DNA of 64,000 bases, taken from positions 1,984,001 through 2,048,000 of the forward strand of contig JADJWS010000001.1 in assembly GCA_016716235.1 (NCBI GenBank), read 5' to 3'. This document shows, piece by piece, positions 18,162 through 27,228 of the stretch. Both the position numbers and the translations under genes were made by a program. Below the pieces are notes generated by a model. The model searched no databases and had not been told where the DNA came from. It was given only the letters and a program-made list of their open reading frames with translations. This DNA is from Candidatus Defluviilinea gracilis. GTDB taxonomy: Bacteria > Chloroflexota > Anaerolineae > Anaerolineales > Villigracilaceae. The first letter of the stretch is position 1; every line of letters starts with the position of its first letter.

Positions 18162-19898
18162 ATGCTTCAACAAAGAACCAAAATGAATCGCAGGGATTTT
18201 CTCAAGTTGATGGGCGCTTTCGCGGGAACGTCTGCCGCGCTGGCGGCGTGCGCGCCGGAGCAGTTTCCAGGTCCGGACCCGACGCGGGTGGTCGAGCCGC
18301 CGATGAATCCGACGGGCATTCCTCTCGAACCTGTGCTTCCGCCTGTTGCGTTGGGAATCATCGCGTTGAGTCGCATGGCGTACGGAGCGCGCGTCGGCGA
18401 CCTCGACGCGTTCAACGCGTTGGGCGCGACGGATGATGAACGTCTGCAAAATTACGTTGCGCAACAATTGAATCCCGATACGATTGACGACGGCGAGTTC
18501 GAAGCGCGTTACGCCGCGGCGGGATTTGAAACACTGCACAAAACGCAGGACGAATTGTATTTCGATCACATCGCCAGCAACCCGTATGATTCAAATGATG
18601 AAGCATATTGGGATTGGTATTCCAAACCCGCGTACGAATTAGTGGACGCGACTTTCTTGCGCGCGGTGTATAGCAAAAAACAACTCGTCGAAGTGCTTGC
18701 CGATTTTTGGCACAATCATTTCAATGTTTATTTTTGGCAGGACGATGGCGTGCCGATGCTCGCTTCATACAACCGCGACGTGTTGCGCGCGCACATGCTC
18801 GGCAACTTCAGGCAAATGCTTGAAGCGGTGGCGACGCATCCCTCGATGTTGTATTACTTGAATCAAAACAATTCATCGGATGCGGGACCGAATGAAAATT
18901 TTGCGCGCGAACTTTTCGAACTGCACACGCTTGGCGCGGAAAATTATTTCGGCGTGCAAGACCCGAACACCATCGCGAAAGATGCGAATGGCATCGCAAT
19001 CGGCTATGTGGATAACGACGTTTATGAATCTGCGCGCGCGCTCACGGGCTGGCGCGTGGACGACGACATTTACGAGTACGAAGACGGCGTCGAGAAGACG
19101 GGGCGCTTTTTATATTACAAGCCGTGGCACGACCGCTTCAATAAATTGATCCTCGGAAGATACATCCCCGCCGATCAGGAAGATATGAAGGATGGACGCG
19201 ACGTGTTGGATTTGCTCGCGTATCATCCTGGCACCGCGCGATTCATTTCGCGCAAACTCGCTCGCCGCTTCATTTCGGACAATCCGCCTGATTCGGTCGT
19301 GGAAGCCGCCGCGTCCACTTTTATGGCGAACCTGACCGCGCCCGATCAACTCAAGCGCGTGGTCGAGACGATCCTGCTTTCGCCCGAATTCAAACAGACG
19401 TGGGGCGCGAAGATCAAACGTCCCATCGAAGCCGCCATCTCGATGATGCGCGCCGTCAACACGGACTTCACCAAACTTCCTGGCGGAATCGCATGGATGT
19501 GCGGGATGATGGGTCAAGCCATGTTCGAGCGGCGTCCGCCTGATGGCTATCCCGATGTCAAAGAGGCGTGGGCGAACACGATGTCTTTGTTGTATCGTTG
19601 GAACTTTGCGGTCGGCATCACTGAAAATTGGATGGACGACGAGGAACAACAACGCATCATCCGCACGGACATCGTTGCACAGACTCCCGCCGAACTCCGC
19701 ACCGCCGAATCCCTCGCGGACTTTTGGATTCCGCGCATCTTGAATCGCCCCATGTCCGACGCGGACCGTCAGGCAGTGATCGCGGTCATGGCGCAGGACT
19801 ATGGAACGCAAGATGAATTGCCGCAGGATCACATTGATTACGTCCTGCCCGCGATGGTCGAAGTGATTCTCATGAGCCCCGATTTTCAGTGGAAATAA
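18162..19898 (+). CDS. Tat-exported DUF1800 family protein
   Basis: A 578-residue protein. A twin-arginine signal (MNRRDFLKLMGAFAGTSAALAACA) sits behind an 8-residue start; GAGGAG precedes the ATG at 18162, which is why that start is kept. The signal ends in AACA, so it may also be lipid-anchored. The body matches DUF1800: FWHNHFNVYFW, NENFARELFELHTLG and RPPDGYPDVKEAWAN. The biochemical role of this family is unknown. It is nearly always paired with a DUF1501 protein, as here (next gene, 92 bp downstream, same strand), and the two presumably act together outside the membrane. Confidence 0.9.
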   Translation: MLQQRTKMNRRDFLKLMGAFAGTSAALAACAPEQFPGPDPTRVVEPPMNPTGIPLEPVLPPVALGIIALSRMAYGARVGDLDAFNALGATDDERLQNYVAQQLNPDTIDDGEFEARYAAAGFETLHKTQDELYFDHIASNPYDSNDEAYWDWYSKPAYELVDATFLRAVYSKKQLVEVLADFWHNHFNVYFWQDDGVPMLASYNRDVLRAHMLGNFRQMLEAVATHPSMLYYLNQNNSSDAGPNENFARELFELHTLGAENYFGVQDPNTIAKDANGIAIGYVDNDVYESARALTGWRVDDDIYEYEDGVEKTGRFLYYKPWHDRFNKLILGRYIPADQEDMKDGRDVLDLLAYHPGTARFISRKLARRFISDNPPDSVVEAAASTFMANLTAPDQLKRVVETILLSPEFKQTWGAKIKRPIEAAISMMRAVNTDFTKLPGGIAWMCGMMGQAMFERRPPDGYPDVKEAWANTMSLLYRWNFAVGITENWMDDEEQQRIIRTDIVAQTPAELRTAESLADFWIPRILNRPMSDADRQAVIAVMAQDYGTQDELPQDHIDYVLPAMVEVILMSPDFQWK

Positions 19899-19907
19899 CT
19901 TTGCTTT

Positions 19908-19965
19908 GCCACAGAGTTCACAGAGACCTCTGAGAAAAACTCATTTTCTCTGTGCGCTCTGTGGC
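19908..19965. repeat. CACAGAG-type palindromic cassette
   Basis: GCCACAGAGTTCACAGAGACC pairs with a right arm whose reverse complement begins GCCACAGAGCGCACAGAG. It lies between the DUF1800 and DUF1501 genes and could fold into a hairpin separating them. Confidence 0.75.
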
Positions 19966-19990
19966 TAAGAATCTGACAAGGATAATTTTC

Positions 19991-21214
19991 ATGCCAACAC
20001 AAAAACACTCACGCCGAAACTTTTTGCAGGGATGCTCCGCCGCCATCGCCGAACTGGCTGGCGCGCGATTAACCAACGTCGCGTTCAGGCAGGATAATTC
20101 TTCGGCAGATACGCTCGTCGTCGTCTTTTTACGCGGCGGCTGGGACGCGCTCAACGTTGTCCCGCCGATGGCTGGCGACGATCGCGGCTATTACGAATTG
20201 GCGCGACCGAACATCAAGATCAGCAATTTGTTGCCGTTGAACGATCAATTCGGTCTGCATCCCGCTCTTGCCCCGTTGCATGGACTATACCAGCAAGGCA
20301 AGATGGCGGTCGTCCACGCGGTGGGACTCAACTACGACACGCGCAGTCACTTCGACGCGATGGAATACATCGAGCTGGGAACGCCTGGGCAGAAAAGCAC
20401 AACCTCAGGATGGATCACGCGCCATTTGCAGACACAAGGCGTGTCGTCTATTTTGCCCGCGCTGTCCACGTCGGGCGCGCCGTCGTCGCTGTTGAATTTT
20501 GTCCCCACTGTGAATCTCAACGACCCCTCCGAGTTCTCGCAATGGGATAACGGTCTCGCCGCGTCGCAACAAACCGCGCTACGTCAGATGTACAACGGCG
20601 AGACTCTCCTGCATCGCGCGGGCATCCGCACGCTCGATTCGCTCGACATCGTCAGCCCCATCGTGGAGGGAGAGTATCAGCCATCGAACGGCGCGAGTTA
20701 TAACGACGATGAACTCAGCCAGCAACTGAAAACCGTTGCGCGGATGATCAAACTCGACACAGGTCTGCGCGTGGCGACTGTTGATTACGGCGGCTGGGAC
20801 ACGCACGAATACGAAAACGACGGCGACGGCGGTTACATCGCAGACTTGCTCGGCAACCTCGCCAGCGGACTATCCAATTTTTATCTCGATCTCGATTCGG
20901 GCTACACCGATAAATTATCCGTCGTGGTCATCAGCGAGTTCGGTCGCCGCCTCGTGCAAAATGAATCCTACGGCACCGATCACGGTCATGGCAATGTGAT
21001 GTTCGCGCTTGGCGGCGGAGTCAACGGCGGGCAGGTCTACGGCGCGTGGCCTGGCTTGCACAACGATCAACTCTACGATCACGCCGACCTCGCCATCACC
21101 ACCGATTATCGTCAGGTGTTGAGCGAGATGCTCACACACCGCTTGGGCAACGCAGATGTCGCGTCTGTTTTTCCTGGGTATACACCGACGGGCGAGATGG
21201 GGATATTCAGTTAG
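19991..21214 (+). CDS. Tat-exported DUF1501 family protein
   Basis: The predicted product is 407 residues from the ATG at 19991, chosen because AAGGAT lies upstream and the twin-arginine signal (SRRNFLQGCSAAIAELAGA) follows; an ATG at 19952 lies inside the preceding cassette. Family landmarks are VVFLRGGWDALNVVPP, RSHFDAMEY, VDYGGWDTHE and VISEFGRR, giving the alkaline-phosphatase/sulfatase-like fold assigned to DUF1501. Its partner is the DUF1800 protein encoded just upstream. The ending LGNADVASVFPGY is typical. Substrate unknown. Confidence 0.9.
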   Translation: MPTQKHSRRNFLQGCSAAIAELAGARLTNVAFRQDNSSADTLVVVFLRGGWDALNVVPPMAGDDRGYYELARPNIKISNLLPLNDQFGLHPALAPLHGLYQQGKMAVVHAVGLNYDTRSHFDAMEYIELGTPGQKSTTSGWITRHLQTQGVSSILPALSTSGAPSSLLNFVPTVNLNDPSEFSQWDNGLAASQQTALRQMYNGETLLHRAGIRTLDSLDIVSPIVEGEYQPSNGASYNDDELSQQLKTVARMIKLDTGLRVATVDYGGWDTHEYENDGDGGYIADLLGNLASGLSNFYLDLDSGYTDKLSVVVISEFGRRLVQNESYGTDHGHGNVMFALGGGVNGGQVYGAWPGLHNDQLYDHADLAITTDYRQVLSEMLTHRLGNADVASVFPGYTPTGEMGIFS

Positions 21215-21306
21215 GCATGTCACTCTGAACGATAGCGAAGAGTCTCCTTTGTCGTGGAGGAGATGCTTCGCCAAAAAACGGCTTAGCATGACATGCGCAG
21301 AAACAA

Positions 21307-21343
21307 AAACAGGCTCCGCGTCATTTTGACGGGGAGCCTGTTT
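21307..21343 (+). terminator. Terminator-like hairpin after the DUF1501 gene
   Basis: AAACAGGCTCC (21307-21317) pairs with GGAGCCTGTTT (21333-21343), with an inner CGTCA/TGACG stem. The right arm ends in TTT followed by CTAAAAG. It fits a rho-independent terminator for the DUF1800-DUF1501 transcript. Confidence 0.6.
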
Positions 21344-21570
21344 CTAAAAGGGAGAGCGACTCTACGCTGGCGAATCAGCCGTCGTCGTGGAGGGAACCGC
21401 GCTCGCATCGTCCCGGCAAAAGTCCAAGCGATCGTTCGATGTGTCTGGGAAATTGCGGATTATGCGCTTGTTTTGATCCGCTTTGAAATTCTCCTATTCC
21501 GAGGAAAGTGGTCGGGTTGCCGATGTTATAATGCCTGCGCTGGGAATTTCCAGGCATTGGTTGATTACTC

Positions 21571-21591
21571 TGTTTCACATCCAGTGAAACA
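21571..21591. promoter_or_regulatory. Candidate operator of the DtxR-type regulator
   Basis: TGTTTCAC, ATCCA spacer, GTGAAACA: a perfect 8-bp dyad ending 23 bp before the regulator ATG and about 40 bp downstream of TATAAT. The size and position fit autoregulation by the encoded metal-dependent repressor, but the sequence differs from the known DtxR/IdeR consensus. Confidence 0.5.
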
Positions 21592-21614
21592 TTTCGGTTT
21601 GTGGAGAAGATTCG

Positions 21615-22307
21615 ATGGCGACACCCGCAATGCAACGCTATGCGGCGGAAATCTATAGGCTACAGCAGGATTCGCAATTTGTGGCGTTGACCGAACTTTC
21701 GGAACACGCAAATTCGTCCGCGCAAGCCACGGCGCGTATGGTGGCGCGGATGAAGAAGTTGAATTATCTCGATCACGAAAAATATCGCGGCGTGCGGCTG
21801 ACAACCAAAGGGGAGAAGATCGCCATGCCGTCGTTGCGTCGTCACCGGCTGGTGGAAGTGTTCCTGGTGAAAGTGATGAAATACGGCTGGGATGAAGCGC
21901 ACGAGATTTCGGATTCGTTCGCGTTGGGGGTCAACGACCAGATCGAGGATCGGATCGATGAAATTACCGAACACCCCGCGCGTTGTCCGCACGGCGAACC
22001 GATTCCATCCAAAGACGGCGTGATGCCGCTGGTGAAGGATGTCAATTTATTGGACGTTCCATCCGGGTCCGATTGCGTCATCTCCCGCGTGCGCACTCAC
22101 GATGGCGATAAACTCCGTTACTTCGCAGACCTGGGTCTGGTGCCCGGGGTAAAATTTCACCTGTTCAGTTGCGCGCCGTTCAAAGGACCGCTTAATTTGC
22201 AGGTGAAGCCGAACAATCACTTGATCGGGTATGAACTGGCGGGTTCGTTATGGGTGGAAGTGACCCAGTTGGGCGAGGGGAATAAATTGCCGCCGCAGGC
22301 AAAATAA
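21615..22307 (+). CDS. DtxR/MntR-family metal-dependent transcriptional regulator
   Basis: A 230-residue regulator. The N-terminal winged helix (AEIYRLQQDSQFVALTELSE, AQATARMVARMKKLNYLDH) is followed by the dimerisation and metal-binding domain with RRHRLVEVFLVKVM, WDEAHEISD and the family signature CPHGEPIP. The C-terminal FeoA/SH3-like domain spans about residues 150-220 (RYFADLGLVPGVKFHLF). It should bind DNA when loaded with Fe2+ or Mn2+ and repress uptake genes. GGAGAAG precedes the ATG. No metal transporter lies in the window; the perfect dyad at 21571-21591 is a plausible autoregulatory site. Confidence 0.9.
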   Translation: MATPAMQRYAAEIYRLQQDSQFVALTELSEHANSSAQATARMVARMKKLNYLDHEKYRGVRLTTKGEKIAMPSLRRHRLVEVFLVKVMKYGWDEAHEISDSFALGVNDQIEDRIDEITEHPARCPHGEPIPSKDGVMPLVKDVNLLDVPSGSDCVISRVRTHDGDKLRYFADLGLVPGVKFHLFSCAPFKGPLNLQVKPNNHLIGYELAGSLWVEVTQLGEGNKLPPQAK

Positions 22308-22345
22308 ATTTAGGTCTCTGGGAATCGCTGTACTCACGAACTCTT

Positions 22346-22431
22346 TGGACACGGAATTCACGGACAACACGGTTTCACGCGTTTTTTTAAAAGGATTTTA
22401 TCCGTGATATTCCGCGAAATCCGCCCACTCC
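22346..22431. repeat. CGGATT/TCCGTG-type palindromic cassette
   Basis: GGACACGGAATTCACGGACAACACGG and a downstream TCCGTGATATTCCGCGAAATCCGC arm form an imperfect hairpin around a T-rich centre. The same family occurs at 30539-30609. It lies between the DtxR gene and the convergent SUMF1 lipoprotein gene. Confidence 0.65.
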
Positions 22432-22499
22432 GCGCGCAGAATCACGGCAACGACCAAAGGACCATAAATTTTGCCGCGCTACAAACTGCGTACCATCCA

Positions 22500-23447
22500 T
22501 TACTCATCTTCCGCGCAGCGAAACCCAATGCGGGGGGAAAAATCGCCAAGATAAGATTCCGACCCCGGCGCGGCGTTCAAGTTCGACCCTCGCACCGACG
22601 AACGCTTCGACACGCGGATGTTGATCTCCGCATCGCCCAAACTTCCGCCGCGCACCACGCGGTTCAAACTTGAACTCGATTCGGGTCCCAGCGGATTCGC
22701 CAACGGCGATGTCAGATAAAAATCGAAATCGTAAAAATCGTTCGTCCATTCCGCCACATTGCCCGCCATGTCCAACACGCCAAACGGGCTGGCGCCCATG
22801 GCGTAACTTCCCACGCGCGAGGTATCCGTCACGAGCATGTTGAAATTTGCGAAGCGCCAATCGGGTTTGTCTTCACCCCAGGGGAAGGTTCGCAGATCGT
22901 CGCCGCGCGCGGCGCGTTCCCATTGCGCCTCTGTGGGGAGCCTGCGGTTTGCCCATTCACAATACGTTTTTGCCTGCCCCCACGCGACGTAAACCACAGG
23001 ATAATCTTTGAATTCAGAATTGCCGAAATAGTCGGCGATTCTCGCCGTGCCGAGATTCTGCGGAGGCTCGCACGCGCCCGCATTCACGCACAACGCATAC
23101 ATTGCATTCGTCACTTCGAGTTGGTCCATCCAATATGCGTCGAGCGTCACATCGCGCGCGGGGAATTCATCCGGCGCGGCGCGGACATCGTAGCCGCCCA
23201 TGTGGAGGATGCCGTTGGGAATGTAGACTTGCGGCATCCCGTCCACGGACGAGAAGCGGAAGATCTGCGCTTCACTCGTGGATGTGGGGCTGGGCGCAGT
23301 CACCTCGGCAGTTGCCGCAGGGACGGCAGTGGAGGTCGGCGCGACGGCGGTTGCCGATGGAAGCGATGTCGGCGCAACGATCGGACTCGCGGGCGCGCTC
23401 GCGCAGGCAGTGAGGATGGCAATGAGAATTGGAAAAATTTTTTTCAT
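22500..23447 (-). CDS. SUMF1/formylglycine-generating-enzyme-like lipoprotein
   Basis: The predicted 315 residues from the ATG at 23447 (MKKIFPILIAILTACASAP) start with a lipoprotein signal; an in-frame ATG 16 codons upstream would bury that signal. A long Ala/Thr/Pro/Ser linker leads to a SUMF1 domain: GMPQVYIPNGILHMGGYD, YWMDQLEVTNAMYALCV, RRLPTEAQWERAARG, PFGVLDMAGNVAEWTNDFYD, RVVRGGSLGD and the terminal GFRCAED. As in the kinase-SUMF1 protein at 1373-3139, the Cys pair of true FGE is absent from the segment before GFRC, so a sulfatase-activating role is unlikely. A surface binding role is inferred. Confidence 0.88.
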   Translation of the reverse strand: MKKIFPILIAILTACASAPASPIVAPTSLPSATAVAPTSTAVPAATAEVTAPSPTSTSEAQIFRFSSVDGMPQVYIPNGILHMGGYDVRAAPDEFPARDVTLDAYWMDQLEVTNAMYALCVNAGACEPPQNLGTARIADYFGNSEFKDYPVVYVAWGQAKTYCEWANRRLPTEAQWERAARGDDLRTFPWGEDKPDWRFANFNMLVTDTSRVGSYAMGASPFGVLDMAGNVAEWTNDFYDFDFYLTSPLANPLGPESSSSLNRVVRGGSLGDAEINIRVSKRSSVRGSNLNAAPGSESYLGDFSPRIGFRCAEDE

Positions 23448-23532
23448 GAGGCGCTTCCCGTAACGCAAAATTGATTTTGCGCCATAGTTTCGCAAGGCGT
23501 AGTTTTACGATTCATACAAACTGAAGTTTGCA

Positions 23533-24783
23533 TTACGGCGTCGATCCGACGAAATTCAACGCGTACAACGCGTCTTCGTACCCGGGGCGAACCGATAACG
23601 CTTTGCGCCATGCTTTGATCGCGCCGTTGAGATCGCCATCGCGATAGAGCGCCCAGCCGCGCCAGAGCCAGGTCTCTTCGGACATTTCGGTGCGTTGGAG
23701 CGCGTACTCCGTGAGCGCGAGCAGATCGTTGTTTCGATTCGCGTGGAAGTTGGCAAGGAACGGACCGAATTGATAGCGGAACATCCGCTGGGGCAGACCG
23801 AGTTCGCGCGAGGTGTCGTACGCGGCGTTGGCTTCATCGTAGCGTTCGAAGTAGACGAGGTTGCTCCCCACGTTGAACCAGGCGAACGAGTCGGAGGCAT
23901 CCGCGGCTGTGGCGGCTTGGGCGAGTTCCAGCGCCCGCTGGCGATTCAGGTCCGCGTCCCAGTTGGAACCGAGGATCGTCTTGATCGCCTCTTCCTGTTC
24001 CGGCAGGTAGACGATCAGGTATACATAATTGAACGGCTTCCATTCCGATTCGAGTTGGGCGTAGGGAATTGTTTTGTCGGGTCCGCGATAGGTATCCTGC
24101 GCGGTGAAGGTTTGCGCGGCGTCGTCGTAGCCGGTGAGCAATAGATAATGCGCCGCCCAGAGATCGTCGTCTGCCCAGCCCGAGTCTTCGCGGTTGAGCG
24201 CGGTGGTGGATTCAACGATGACTGGATACGCCGCGGCGAGCAGTCGTTTGAGCGTTTCGAGGTCGCCGCCCACGCGGTATTCGATGCGGAGCCAGCCCGC
24301 ATAATTACGCACCCAGAACGCCATCTCTTCGGGGTTGACGTTACGGTCGCCATTGACGGGTTTGATCACATCCGAAATATCTTTTTGCGAACCGTTCCAG
24401 CCGAACATGTGTAACATCATCGAAAGCGCGGCGGGACCGCAGTTGTTCGCGGTCTGTTTTTCATACGGAGGGGAATTGAGGAATGCCTGAGCGGGAGGCG
24501 GCGCAAGCGTGGGCGTCGGAGGAATGATCGTAGTGACGACTCCGCTTGCGCCCTGTGGGTCATTCGTCTGCGTTGGTTGAATCGCAATCGTCGGCGCAAC
24601 AGTGTTCGCCGGCTGTGGAATTGCCGTCGGCACATTGCCCACCGGGTGAAGAACATTTCTCACATACGTTCGCGCCACTTCAAACCGCCACGATAAACGG
24701 CTGTTGATCGCGGGGATTTGATAGAGCAGAATGGCGAACACAATCAACCCCACTATGCTCAATGCGATATTTCTTTTTGTCAT
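23533..24783 (-). CDS. Membrane-anchored C39-like peptidase with C-terminal TPRs
   Basis: The predicted product is 416 residues from the ATG at 24783, chosen because a TACACT -10 box lies 7 nt before it and a transmembrane helix follows (IALSIVGLIVFAILLYQI). A Thr/Pro-rich linker leads to a papain-fold domain of the C39-like type: catalytic Cys in QTANNCGPAALSMML, His in AAHYLLLTGYDD, Asp in AQDTYRG. The C-terminal third has TPR-like helices (AWFNVGSNLVYFERYDEANAAY, GWALYRDGDLNGAIKAW). It probably processes a peptide outside the cell; no bacteriocin or ABC exporter lies nearby. Confidence 0.87.
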   Translation of the reverse strand: MTKRNIALSIVGLIVFAILLYQIPAINSRLSWRFEVARTYVRNVLHPVGNVPTAIPQPANTVAPTIAIQPTQTNDPQGASGVVTTIIPPTPTLAPPPAQAFLNSPPYEKQTANNCGPAALSMMLHMFGWNGSQKDISDVIKPVNGDRNVNPEEMAFWVRNYAGWLRIEYRVGGDLETLKRLLAAAYPVIVESTTALNREDSGWADDDLWAAHYLLLTGYDDAAQTFTAQDTYRGPDKTIPYAQLESEWKPFNYVYLIVYLPEQEEAIKTILGSNWDADLNRQRALELAQAATAADASDSFAWFNVGSNLVYFERYDEANAAYDTSRELGLPQRMFRYQFGPFLANFHANRNNDLLALTEYALQRTEMSEETWLWRGWALYRDGDLNGAIKAWRKALSVRPGYEDALYALNFVGSTP

Positions 24784-24790
24784 GCGAAAA

Positions 24791-24796
24791 AGTGTA
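24791..24796 (-). promoter_or_regulatory. -10 box of the C39-like peptidase gene (leaderless layout)
   Basis: TACACT on the minus strand, 7 nt before the ATG at 24783; no Shine-Dalgarno. It suggests that this gene has its own promoter apart from the upstream four-gene operon. Confidence 0.5.
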
Positions 24797-24859
24797 CCAG
24801 AAGCGGATGAGTCAAATTTAATCCGATCCACTCCTCCCGCCGTTACAGCGGCGGAGGGG

Positions 24860-26248
24860 TCAATGTCCCAATAACTCAACTGCCGCTTTGATGGAAGGAT
24901 CGGTCTCGAAGGTGATCGAATCCCATTCGGCGAAGGCTTCCACATCGGGGATGATCCCCGATAGTTCGAAATTGGTTTCGGAGGTGGCGGAGTAAAAAGT
25001 TTCAGAGGCGATCCACACCTGTGAGTTGTCGTCGAAGTCATAGCCGTGCAACACTTCCACATTGCCGAGGCTGGTCTGCCCGACCACTTTTGCGCGACCG
25101 AGGTCTTTCAACACCCCGGCGAAGATCTCGCCATAGCTGACGGTATCCTCGCTTACGATGACGATGATCGGCACGGTCTGCGAGTTGTTGATGGGGTCCG
25201 CTTTGACCTGAAGCGTGCGCGAATCGTTGCGGCTGACGAATTTCCCCAGCACGCCGTCTACGAACAGTTCAAAGATCGGGTCCACCACCGAACTGCTCCC
25301 GCCGCCGTTCAAGCGCACGTCGAGGATCAGCCCATCCAGCGGACCGAATGCTTCCAGCGCGTCGATCATCTGCGGGGGAATCGTTTCATCGAAAAAGGTG
25401 GGGATGAAAATATAGCCGATCTTCGAACCGTCGGCGGTTGGCACAAGTTGTGAAACGATGTTCAGGTTTCCCTGAATGGAGGCGCGGACCAACATGATGT
25501 CGCGCGGCGACTCGCCCGGCGTTTGCACCGTGAGCGTCACCGCCGAACATTTCGGTCCGCGAATTTGGCGCGTGGCGTCGACATCGAATTGCAGAGGGAC
25601 TCCATCCACGGCAATCACTTTATCGTGCGGTTTAATTCCCGCATGTTCGGCGGGCGAGTCGGGGAAGGTGGAAATGATCGAGATGATCTGCCGCTCGGGA
25701 TCGGGCAGGGAGAAAATACCCACGCCCACATAATCGTTCTCGCCGCGCAACTCCGCTTCGGAGGCTTCCACCTCGAGAGGCGAAAGATAAAACGAATGCT
25801 CGTCGCCCAGTTCGTTGATCATCGCCTGCATTTCCAGGTAGAACGATTCGGTATCCAACCCCGCTTCGATCTTGGCGCGGTAACGCGCTTTGATCTCTGC
25901 CCAATCTTTGCCGTTGAAATCGGGGTACACGTACACCGCATCCACTTTTTTGGTGAGTTCGTCGAACACATCCACTTGCAGGTCTTTGGAAACTTCGGGG
26001 TTCGGCTCAAAGGTGACGGTGGGCTGAGCCAGCGCAAGGTCCGGCGAGATCGTGGCGAACGGCGCGGAGGCCTGACACTCTGGCGGAATGTACGATGGGA
26101 CCAACGGAGAGGGAGTTGGCGTGAGGGTTGCGATCGGCGTCGAGGCTGGGATCGGCGTAGCGGTCGCGGGGATAATCATCCGCGTGACGAAATTGCATGA
26201 AAGCATGGATAAAACCAACAAACCCAAACCAATGCGTTTTAGTTTCAT
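24860..26248 (-). CDS. S41-family PDZ protease lipoprotein, atypical active site
   Basis: A 462-residue protein. The lipoprotein signal ends at Cys18 (LSMLSCNF), followed by a Thr/Pro linker. An N-terminal helical segment, a PDZ domain (about 173-255: GVGIFSLPD, AEHAGIKPHDKVIAVDG) and a ClpP-like S41 core (IGYIFIPTF, LDGLILDVRLNGGG) follow. The nucleophile is expected at Ser371 (VSEDTVSYGEIFAG). The Lys that completes the Ser-Lys dyad in CtpA-type enzymes (usually in GKG) is replaced: the sequence reads GQTSLGNVEV, with Asn396. It may use another general base or be inactive. The start overlaps the stop of the upstream gene (ATGA), so it is the last gene of a coupled operon. Confidence 0.85.
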   Translation of the reverse strand: MKLKRIGLGLLVLSMLSCNFVTRMIIPATATPIPASTPIATLTPTPSPLVPSYIPPECQASAPFATISPDLALAQPTVTFEPNPEVSKDLQVDVFDELTKKVDAVYVYPDFNGKDWAEIKARYRAKIEAGLDTESFYLEMQAMINELGDEHSFYLSPLEVEASEAELRGENDYVGVGIFSLPDPERQIISIISTFPDSPAEHAGIKPHDKVIAVDGVPLQFDVDATRQIRGPKCSAVTLTVQTPGESPRDIMLVRASIQGNLNIVSQLVPTADGSKIGYIFIPTFFDETIPPQMIDALEAFGPLDGLILDVRLNGGGSSSVVDPIFELFVDGVLGKFVSRNDSRTLQVKADPINNSQTVPIIVIVSEDTVSYGEIFAGVLKDLGRAKVVGQTSLGNVEVLHGYDFDDNSQVWIASETFYSATSETNFELSGIIPDVEAFAEWDSITFETDPSIKAAVELLGH

Positions 26249-27228
26249 ATTGTTTGTTCCTTTATGCGGTTGAATAAATTGGCGATGGGTTTCAGATCGA
26301 CCACCGACACCGCGAGATTCTTGACGCGCGTCTTTTCATATTGAAACACTCGCGCGCCTTCAGGGATGGGCGCGGCGCGGCGGTTGAACTCTTCGCGCGA
26401 TAGATAGCCAGCCAGCACAATGCCCATGCCGTAGACCCAGATATTACCCCAATCGAACGCGCCGATCACATGCGCTTCGCTTTCGCTCATTTTTCGAATC
26501 CCGATCCGCGCGTTCGGCGGCGTTTTACTGTGGATGCGCGCCAGCGAAAAGAATTCATTGGAGATTTCGACTCGCCCGCGCGGCGGAATCTCCACCTCCA
26601 GCAGACGCGTCTCTCGCCCTTCGACCTGCCCGCCCAACTCGAGCCTCATCGTCTCCTCCGCTTCCGACTTGACGACCAGCGCGCCGAGCGGAGCCCACGC
26701 GGCGGGACGCGCCCACGCATCAGGCATGACGTGAACCAAGTAATGCGGCTGTCCCGCGCCGACGGCTTTCCTCAAATCCTCCTGCGATGCGGCGATGAGA
26801 CCGGATAAAAATGCGAAGAGGTAAATGTCGCTGTCCAAATGTCCCTCCGCCGCATTTTGGTCGGAGGGGATAAGCGCGGGCGCGTTCAAGATCACCTGCG
26901 GGTTGCGCTTCATCTCTGAAATTTGATCGCGATGCGAAATGAAAAAAGATTGGATGTCGCATCTCCGCCCGCCAAGCGACACATCATAGCGATGCGGGTT
27001 CGTGAACGGAGCCGCGCCTTTCACATCGAAGGGAATCTTCTGCTCCGAAAGATGCCGCCGAAACGCCAACTCCACCGCCACGCCCGCGACAGTTCGTCGC
27101 AACTTGTCATACGGCGACGCGCCCATGCGATTGAACATGTGCGGCAACGACCTCAGCGCGTAGGCAATCCCCGCCTCGGTCAAATCGCGGGTGTAGGGGA
27201 GGTGGAGGAGGTTGGAGGGGGTAATCAT
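26245..27228 (-). CDS. Unknown protein with a PD-(D/E)XK-nuclease-like hairpin
   Basis: A 327-residue soluble protein with no family I can name. Residues 46-98 resemble the core of PD-(D/E)XK nucleases: a helix with Glu53 (TVAGVAVELAFRRHL), then RYDVSLGGRRCDIQSF, where Asp82 and the Asp91-x-Gln93 pair sit on a predicted beta hairpin. Gln in place of Lys is known in a few restriction enzymes such as BglII. The C-terminal half (EISNEFFSLARI, DWGNIWVYGMG) has no clear match. Overlaps of 4 bp link it to the membrane protein upstream and the S41 protease downstream, in a transcript headed by a DNA methyltransferase, so a restriction role is possible but unproven. Confidence 0.55.
   Translation of the reverse strand: MITPSNLLHLPYTRDLTEAGIAYALRSLPHMFNRMGASPYDKLRRTVAGVAVELAFRRHLSEQKIPFDVKGAAPFTNPHRYDVSLGGRRCDIQSFFISHRDQISEMKRNPQVILNAPALIPSDQNAAEGHLDSDIYLFAFLSGLIAASQEDLRKAVGAGQPHYLVHVMPDAWARPAAWAPLGALVVKSEAEETMRLELGGQVEGRETRLLEVEIPPRGRVEISNEFFSLARIHSKTPPNARIGIRKMSESEAHVIGAFDWGNIWVYGMGIVLAGYLSREEFNRRAAPIPEGARVFQYEKTRVKNLAVSVVDLKPIANLFNRIKEQTI

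Larger units (their letters stand above)
21215..21614. other. 400-bp regulatory gap upstream of the DtxR-type gene
   Basis: It holds an inverted repeat pair (GCATGTCA near 21216 and TGACATGC near 21291), the hairpin at 21307-21343, a CTGGCGAATCAGCC word (21369-21382) that recurs inverted near 61140, a TATAAT at 21527-21532 that is the best -10 candidate for the regulator gene, and a palindrome at 21571-21591. No coding frame with support was seen. Confidence 0.55.

Noticed and set aside
22500..23447. True formylglycine-generating enzyme
   Set aside because: The catalytic Cys pair is absent and no sulfatase gene is nearby.
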